Part shown: positions 59,180-64,000 of the stretch, piece after piece
Position numbering within the stretch: position 1 is the first letter of the stretch
How the letters are laid out: each line of letters begins with the position of its first letter
Assembly (NCBI RefSeq): GCF_000478925.1
Contig: NZ_AP013072.1
Span: 1,280,501-1,344,500, forward strand
Reading direction: 5' to 3'
Source: Streptococcus anginosus subsp. whileyi MAS624
GTDB lineage: Bacteria; Bacillota; Bacilli; Lactobacillales; Streptococcaceae
DNA: 64,000 bases
Notes under the pieces: model-generated
What the model saw: only the letters and a program-made list of their open reading frames with translations
Databases searched by the model: none
What the model was told of the DNA's origin: nothing
Made by a program: the position numbers and the translations under genes

Positions 59180-59659
59180 ATGAGTAAGAGAGAAGAGAAG
59201 AAAACGGCGACAAAGCAGAACATTACGTTTTTTTCTTCGGTATCAATATTATCGGAGTTTCAATCATCAGTATGCTTAATCGTCGGTTAGTTGATCGTTT
59301 TTCTCTACGAAATCTCTTGCGCACTGCCACTAGCTGTGCTCTTGTTTTTGCTCTTTTACTACTACTGTTTAATATTGGAAATTTTCGTAGTCTTTGGGCA
59401 GTCGTCTTTCCTATGCTTCTCATTTTTAGTACCAATGGTATCGTTGCAGCATGTTCAAATGCCGCAGCTCTCAATAGCGCAGAGGATTCGATGACAGGTT
59501 CAGCAGCCGCTCTCCTTGGCTCTCTCCAATACGGAAGTGGGATCCTTTCTTCCTAGCTCCTCGCTCTTTTTTCAGATGGCCACTCCTAAAGCCATGGTAG
59601 TCATTATTTTTCTAGCCATTCTAGCTTCTACTCTAATGGCTTGGATAGCACGAAAATAA
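59180..59659 (+). pseudogene. Bcr/CflA-type MFS drug exporter remnant
   Basis: Only about 160 codons of a protein normally near 400 aa remain, split over several frames. From an ATG at 59180 the frame ends within about 36 codons. A second frame (about 59222-59556) encodes the C-terminal half: FFFGINIIGVSIISMLNRRL, TNGIVAACSNAAALNSAED, GSAAALLGSLQYGSG. A third frame carries the last helix (TPKAMVVIIFLAILASTLMA). So at least two frameshifts and a large internal or N-terminal deletion have occurred. It is the tail of a GNAT-MFS operon. Confidence 0.8.
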
Positions 59660-59664
59660 ACTAT

Positions 59665-59708
59665 AAAATAATAAGACAGAGGTGATATGATCTCTGTCTT
59701 ATTATTTT
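59665..59708. terminator. Bidirectional terminator
   Basis: Perfect 17-base stem AAAATAATAAGACAGAG/CTCTGTCTTATTATTTT with a 10-base loop. Serves the MFS remnant on the plus strand and the HAD gene on the minus strand. Confidence 0.9.
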
Positions 59709-60391
59709 ATCAGCAAATCCAACAAATCTTGATAGGACTGAAAATTATAAGTCGGTTTCGCTTGCGTATGATTACTCAAACTTTTAGGATTATACCAAGC
59801 CGTATCAATGCCTGCATTGTTCCCGCCCGCTATGTCTGCTGTCAAAGAATCTCCAATCATTAGAGTTCGATTTTTGTCAAAATTTGGTATTAGCTCTGCT
59901 ATTTTTTCAAAAAATAGAGCATCGGGTTTTTGCGTGTGGAGTTGCTCAGAGATGAAAATCTGATTAAAATAGGGGGAGATATCCGAGTGAGCCAGTCGAC
60001 CAGTCTGAATGAAACCGATACCATTGGTAGCAGCGTAAAGTTCATAATCTGCCTCTGTCAAAACATCCAAGAGCTCACTAGCTCCAGTATAGGTCTGACC
60101 ATGCTGGGCAATATGCTGCTGGTAATGGAGAGCCAACTCGGCACCGTCCTTATCCATACCAAAGTGGTTAAAGAGACGAGAAAAGCGCGTATTAATCAGT
60201 TCAGATTTGGTCAGTTTTTCCTGTTCCAAGTCCCGCCAAAGAGCTTTATTCATAGGAATATAGTAGTCTTTATAAGCCTGAATATCAGCCACACCCTGCT
60301 CTTTTAGAAAAGCAGTCAAAGCCAAATCCTCCGCCAAATCAAAATCTAACAAGGTATGGTCAAGATCGAATAGTAGAAATTTGTAATGCAA
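59702..60391 (-). CDS. HAD-family phosphatase, YjjG-like nucleotidase
   Basis: 229-aa haloacid dehalogenase hydrolase. HAD motif I FDLDHTLLDFD near 7-17 with the two catalytic Asp, motif II TNGIGF near 125, Lys near 155 in HTQKPDALFF and motif IV MIGDSLTADIAGG near 172-184 are intact. Relatives dephosphorylate (deoxy)nucleoside monophosphates, including abnormal ones. The start is probably TTG at 60391, giving LHYKFLLFD as MHYKFLLFD, with AAAGGA about 11 bases before; an ATG ten codons upstream is the alternative. It follows the unrecognised gene by 31 bases. Confidence 0.88.
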   Translation of the reverse strand: MHYKFLLFDLDHTLLDFDLAEDLALTAFLKEQGVADIQAYKDYYIPMNKALWRDLEQEKLTKSELINTRFSRLFNHFGMDKDGAELALHYQQHIAQHGQTYTGASELLDVLTEADYELYAATNGIGFIQTGRLAHSDISPYFNQIFISEQLHTQKPDALFFEKIAELIPNFDKNRTLMIGDSLTADIAGGNNAGIDTAWYNPKSLSNHTQAKPTYNFQSYQDLLDLLIK

Positions 60392-60422
60392 TTTTGTCGT
60401 TTTCCTTTCTAGGGGATACAAA

Positions 60423-61199
60423 CTATTTATAATTATTTGGAAAATATTCTTTTCCCAGCTGCCATAAATATTGGTCTATTTGTTTAAGATTGAATTGCTC
60501 TAGTCCGTAATAACTTCTAAAGGTCAGAATTAGGTTCTTGAATTGCTGGTAATCCTTTAAATCAGCATTCTTAAACTTTGCAAAATGATCTGTTTTTCTA
60601 AAGTACTTCAACACCTTTTCAACATAACTATCGTATATGGGATAGGCTAAAGGATTGTGATGCGAGCAATACTTAGTTGCAAAAGAATAGAATTTTCGCT
60701 GCACACCTTCTTTTATGGTTATATTTTGAATTTCATTTACTAGAAAAATATCACCACGCTTCAACCTCTCATCAATATCAAGTGATAAAATATGTTTTGC
60801 TACAGGAAATATTGAAAAAATATTAGTACTATAAAAGTCATTTAGTGTTGCAACCTTTAACAGAATATCTGAAATATCTGTATTTTTCGGTGATAGTTCA
60901 AAAAACAAGCGATCTAATGCAGTTTCTTGTAATTTATAGCTTTCAAGGTTAGCCCACTCTTGCAAATACTTTTCAACTTCCATGACAGTTGGTCTAGGCA
61001 CAAGCATGGTACTTCGAGAAGTCTGTAAAACAGAAAGAACAGAATCTGTTAAAGAATCATAGGTATGTCTATCGTCATGACGAATAATAATTTCTTCTGT
61101 CTCTAGTTTTTTTAATTCATCTAAGATATTCAATGTGTGATTTTCCTCTCCGTAGATAGATTCAGCAAGTTCACGTTGTTTCATTGACCTACTTTTCAA
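60423..61199 (-). CDS. Unrecognised protein with wHTH-like N-terminus; start possibly damaged
   Basis: I do not recognise this 258-codon frame. Residues about 5-50 (MKQRELAESIYGEENHTLNI..., RHDDRHTY) look like a winged helix. The C-terminal half has RKFYSFATKYCSHHNPLAYP and YDSYVEKVLKYFR, a helical pattern (quoted in part) seen in uncharacterised proteins, some near defence genes, as I recall. Start is unclear: TTG at 61199, ATG at 61184 (weak GTAGG), or an ATG at 61229 that is followed two codons later by an in-frame TAA, after which the frame reads KETIIELLKSRS naturally. So the original start may have been lost by a nonsense change. Function cannot be assigned. Confidence 0.65.
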   Translation of the reverse strand: MKSRSMKQRELAESIYGEENHTLNILDELKKLETEEIIIRHDDRHTYDSLTDSVLSVLQTSRSTMLVPRPTVMEVEKYLQEWANLESYKLQETALDRLFFELSPKNTDISDILLKVATLNDFYSTNIFSIFPVAKHILSLDIDERLKRGDIFLVNEIQNITIKEGVQRKFYSFATKYCSHHNPLAYPIYDSYVEKVLKYFRKTDHFAKFKNADLKDYQQFKNLILTFRSYYGLEQFNLKQIDQYLWQLGKEYFPNNYK

Positions 61200-61379
61200 G
61201 AGCTCAATAATTGTTTCTTTTTATTCCATTGTTATCTTGAACTTCCACACTATTCCTAGTTATAATTTGCTAGACTTATTATATCATACAGTATTAACAA
61301 ACAGTGTTTTTCATAATCAGCTACTTCATCTTCAAATTTTGGGCTTATTAGAAAAAAGCTGGAACAACACTCTCTTCAT

Positions 61380-61957
61380 TTATAATCTAAATTGATTTGG
61401 AATGACAAGTACACAAAGTGTAATGAGCACTGAAAATATTTCTGCAGCTGGGAAAATCGTCAACGAAAGAATGATTCCTAAAATCTTAATTGCAATGTCC
61501 CACTTCATCCAATGCAAACGACTGATATTCAATTGTTCAATTTCTGCTGTTTGATTGACTTCGACCAATGTGTGATAATACCAAAGGACTGAGAATGAAA
61601 TCAACAGAACAATGACTCCATAAAATACTCGCATAGTAGCATTGTTAAAATTTGAAGCAACTAATTTTGTCATATAAGGGAAAAATGATGAAAAGAAAAG
61701 CATGACTATAGCAGCCCAGACTGTTTTTTGACTAATCTTCTCCACTACCTGCGATGAAGAGTGAAAATTTACCCACATGGCACCGAGCCAGAAAAAGGAC
61801 AATCCATAGGCAAAAAAATTAGTTCTGAGCTCCCATAGGCCTTGTAAATCAAAGGTTCTCGGCTTTTCCAGTTTCAATACCAAAATGGTCATAATAATAG
61901 CAATCACCGCATCAATAAAAGCCCTAAACGCTCTTTATCCATTACTTGACGATTCAT
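61380..61957 (-). pseudogene. TMEM175/DUF1211-family channel, frameshifted near the start
   Basis: ATG at 61957, with GGAGAG upstream, begins MNRQVMDKER and then runs into a stop after 17 codons. In another frame the protein continues RAFIDAVIAIIMTILVLKLE, the TMEM175 signature helix (family form RxxxFSDGVxAI), and runs to 61380 with five more membrane segments. One T appears to be missing in CGTTTAGGG (61922-61930); adding it gives ERFRAFIDAV. Bacterial TMEM175 proteins are K+ channels of the lysosomal-channel family. Ile replaces Ser of FSDG even after repair. Translation restart at the GTG at 61907 would lack the first half-helix. Confidence 0.8.
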
Positions 61958-62086
61958 TTTTCTCTCCTTTTAAATAGTTCTTTAAAATATGTGACATTAT
62001 ACCACTTTTACAGTTGTAAATCAAAAACATTTAAAAACGACCCAAGCCGTTTTTTTAGTACTTAACAACTCAATTGGCAGAAAATT

Positions 62087-62869
62087 CTATGATAGAATTT
62101 CTTCTAAATTTGCAATAATTTCCCTTAATTGTTTTTCAAGAATTTCAGGGCTAGCAGTAGTGCTCATTAGTAAAGTATTTAAAGATTGCTCAAATTGATT
62201 AGGAAGAAGGCTCGCATGCGCTGCTGCATATGACATCATTCTCTTCTCACCGGGGTGAGTCAATTCATTAACTGCGAAAATGATGTCAAAATAGGATTCT
62301 AAACAGGCTGCTACACGATGATTGACACTGACAAAGTCTTTTCGTTTTGCTGCTTTTAAAATCTGCGTATCGTAGGACGGCAAATGTCCGGTTAACAAAC
62401 TAAAATTTCGTGAAATAATGTTGTCTTTTAATTTTGGAGGAAAAGGAACGTCAAACCGTTTTTTCAGTTTTCCGAACTCTCCGTTAGCATCATAAAGAAT
62501 CTTACAGGTTTTTAAATTGTGCCAAAAGCAGGTGGTGTAGCCATTTCCTGCTTGATGTTTTTCGACAACATTTTCAATATCTTGCGCAAAATCACGAATG
62601 TCCCGATAAAGAATATCAATATCAATGCCATTATTTAAGGTACAGTCGTCTTCCAATTCCCAAAATTGATTGCTTATTTCCATATAAGAACAATATTGGG
62701 TCAAAATCAACTTCCGACTGTCTTCATCTGGAATGCTCGTGCAGTAAATATATAAATCATAGTCCGAGGTCTCATCATAAGTTTCTCCGCTACGAGATCC
62801 GCCTAAGGCAATCGCTGTCACTTCTGGTAAATTGGAAAATGCTTTCCAAAGTTGTGTAAAAACTGTCAT
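62087..62869 (-). CDS. Nucleotidyltransferase-fold protein (DUF4037-like)
   Basis: 260-aa protein of the Pol-beta nucleotidyltransferase superfamily. The signature GGSRSGETYDETSDYDLYIY near 23-42 has the GS and DxD residues, and a third acidic site lies in NNGIDIDILYRD near 80-91. The C-terminal half is helical (NHRVAACLESYFDIIFAVNE). Related to aminoglycoside nucleotidyltransferases and other small-molecule modifying enzymes in fold only; substrate unknown. It is a single gene between the TMEM175 remnant and pheT. Confidence 0.82.
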   Translation of the reverse strand: MTVFTQLWKAFSNLPEVTAIALGGSRSGETYDETSDYDLYIYCTSIPDEDSRKLILTQYCSYMEISNQFWELEDDCTLNNGIDIDILYRDIRDFAQDIENVVEKHQAGNGYTTCFWHNLKTCKILYDANGEFGKLKKRFDVPFPPKLKDNIISRNFSLLTGHLPSYDTQILKAAKRKDFVSVNHRVAACLESYFDIIFAVNELTHPGEKRMMSYAAAHASLLPNQFEQSLNTLLMSTTASPEILEKQLREIIANLEEILS

Positions 62870-62926
62870 TTTCTCCTCCGATATAAAACTTTTCCTTATT
62901 ATACATTATATTACTACAAGAAAAGA

Positions 62927-62948
62927 CTCCTAAACTTCAATTTAGGAG
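62927..62948 (-). terminator. Terminator after pheT
   Basis: CTCCTAAA/TTTAGGAG stem with a 6-base loop, followed on the minus strand by TCTTTTCTT. Begins 12 bases past the pheT stop. Confidence 0.85.
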
Positions 62949-62959
62949 CTTTTCATGTC

Positions 62960-64000
62960 TTACCGCACTTCTGCACCAATCGTTTCTTCAAGAGACTTTT
63001 GGATTTTTTCCATATAACGAGCTACTTCCTCATCTTCTAGCGTATCCTCTGGATTTTGGAAAGTTAAGGTGTAAGCCATTGATTTCATGCCGAGTCCCAG
63101 TTTTTCACCTGAGAAGACGTCAAATAATTTGATATCTGTCAAGCGTTTCACACCAGCAGCCTCAATAGCTTCAACGACTTCTTTGTGACTGATTTCTGCT
63201 TTCAGAAGCAGTGCTATATCACGTGTTACAGCTGGGAATTTGGTAATTTCTACAAATGGTTTTGCTGGTTGAATCGCTTTTTCAATAGCTGTTAGGTTGA
63301 TTTCTGCTACATACGTTTCTGGGATATTATAATCCTTAGCAGTTACTGGATGAACTTGACCGACAAAACCAATGACTTGTCCGTCTAGTGAAATAGTCGC
63401 TGTACGACCTGGATGCATACTAGTTAATGCTTGCGTCGTTGTGTACTCTACTTTTAGACCCAGACGGTCAAAAAGTGCTTCCAGAATTCCTTTTGCATAA
63501 AAGAAATCAACTGGTATAGCAGATGTTTGAAAATCCTTTTCAGTAACCAAACCTGTCAAAGCAAAGGCAAAGCTGTTAATTTCAGTCGGCAATTCTTCCT
63601 GTGGATTCCCCTTTTGCTCGAAGACTTTTCCGATTTCATACAGAGCCAAGTCCTTATTTTTACGTGCTACATTATAGGCAACGGTATCCACAATGCCAGC
63701 TACCATATTTTGACGAAGGACACTGCGATCTACTGTCATAGGCCACATTAACTCTGTCAAGTTACTTGGGTTGGTGCTGAATTGCACAGCTTTTTCAGGA
63801 GTGGTCAAAGCATAGGTGATAACTTCTGTCAGACCAGCACCTTCTGCTACTGTACGAACCTTGCGGCGGAGTTTTTGGGTTTCTGTCAATTCACCAGCTG
63901 TTCCGTCATCTTTAGGCAAGGTTGCTGGTAATTTATCATAACCATAGATACGCGCAATCTCCTCATAAAGGTCTGCTTCAATATGAATGTCCCAACGACG
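62960..64000 (-). CDS. pheT: Phenylalanyl-tRNA synthetase beta subunit (partial, cut by window end)
   Basis: C-terminal 346 codons of PheT; the full protein is about 800 aa. The frame is open to the last base: [29 protein letters not shown] precedes the first visible Met (quoted here in the text only as its [11 protein letters not shown] end). It contains the catalytic-like core remnants with [16 protein letters not shown] near the middle and the C-terminal ferredoxin-fold anticodon-binding domain ([26 protein letters not shown]). It charges tRNA-Phe together with PheS, whose gene should lie beyond the right edge. Confidence 0.95.
   Translation of the reverse strand, partial: RRWDIHIEADLYEEIARIYGYDKLPATLPKDDGTAGELTETQKLRRKVRTVAEGAGLTEVITYALTTPEKAVQFSTNPSNLTELMWPMTVDRSVLRQNMVAGIVDTVAYNVARKNKDLALYEIGKVFEQKGNPQEELPTEINSFAFALTGLVTEKDFQTSAIPVDFFYAKGILEALFDRLGLKVEYTTTQALTSMHPGRTATISLDGQVIGFVGQVHPVTAKDYNIPETYVAEINLTAIEKAIQPAKPFVEITKFPAVTRDIALLLKAEISHKEVVEAIEAAGVKRLTDIKLFDVFSGEKLGLGMKSMAYTLTFQNPEDTLEDEEVARYMEKIQKSLEETIGAEVR

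Overview
This window is chromosomal DNA of a low-GC streptococcus. Gene content and order point to the genus: dnaE-pfkA-pyk followed by a signal-peptidase-like gene, pstS-C-A-B-B-phoU with two PstB paralogues, relQ-nadK-rlu-pta divergent from CYTH-prs-nifS-like, spx-UPF0223-IMPase-rsmF-like, and miaA-hflX-hypothetical-rnz...recJ. The general look fits the anginosus/mitis side of the genus. This is an inference from synteny and protein recall, not a computed placement. No rRNA, tRNA or CRISPR array was seen.

Layout. 1-2881: the edge of an integrative conjugative element (ICE) of the Tn1549/VirD4-PcfB type, all on the minus strand: coupling protein cut by the window start, PcfB, a replication-initiator-like wHTH/DUF6017 protein, a CD1845-type membrane protein, and the C-terminal stub of a RumA-type gene. 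2883-3538: a 5'-truncated IS982-like insertion sequence at the junction with the chromosome. 3.6-7.0 kb (-): pta, rluD-like, nadK, relQ. 7.1-11.7 kb (+): CYTH protein, prs, cysteine desulfurase, DUF1831, rex and a frameshifted C26 glutamine amidotransferase. 11.7-17.6 kb (-): radC with a competence-type cin box, phoU, and the pst phosphate operon. 17.7-23.9 kb (-): RNA methyltransferase, IMPase, UPF0223, Spx-like protein, ribF, truB, a chimeric gene remnant and a DUF2130 protein. 24-31.4 kb (-): a paired ABC transporter, a WYL regulator, a Nudix protein and pcrA. 31.5 kb (+): a CDF metal exporter. 33-35.8 kb (-): polar amino-acid ABC transporter and a signal-peptidase-like protein. 36-41.7 kb (-): pyk, pfkA, dnaE. 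41.9-43.7 kb (+): YtrA-type regulator with an ABC exporter. 43.9-52.4 kb (-): the recJ...miaA operon. 52.8-55.9 kb (-): a MacAB-like efflux system. 56.2-59.7 kb (+): gor, a 42-aa membrane peptide, bioY, a GNAT protein and a ruined MFS exporter. 59.7-64 kb (-): HAD phosphatase, an unrecognised protein, a frameshifted TMEM175-type channel, a nucleotidyltransferase and pheT (cut by the window end).

Most of the window is conserved core. The most unusual item is the signal-peptidase-like protein next to pyk: it has Asp and Gly where the catalytic Ser and Lys of type I signal peptidases should be, the pattern remembered for the pilus chaperone SipA. Other points worth a second look are a PD-(D/E)xK-like signature in the DUF2130 protein, an Arg in place of the H-loop His in one PstB, a hairpin that begins at the predicted pstS start site, clean operator-like palindromes at bioY, the ABC pair and the GNAT gene, and clustered gene decay between 59.2 and 62 kb. 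I found no clearly new multi-gene system.
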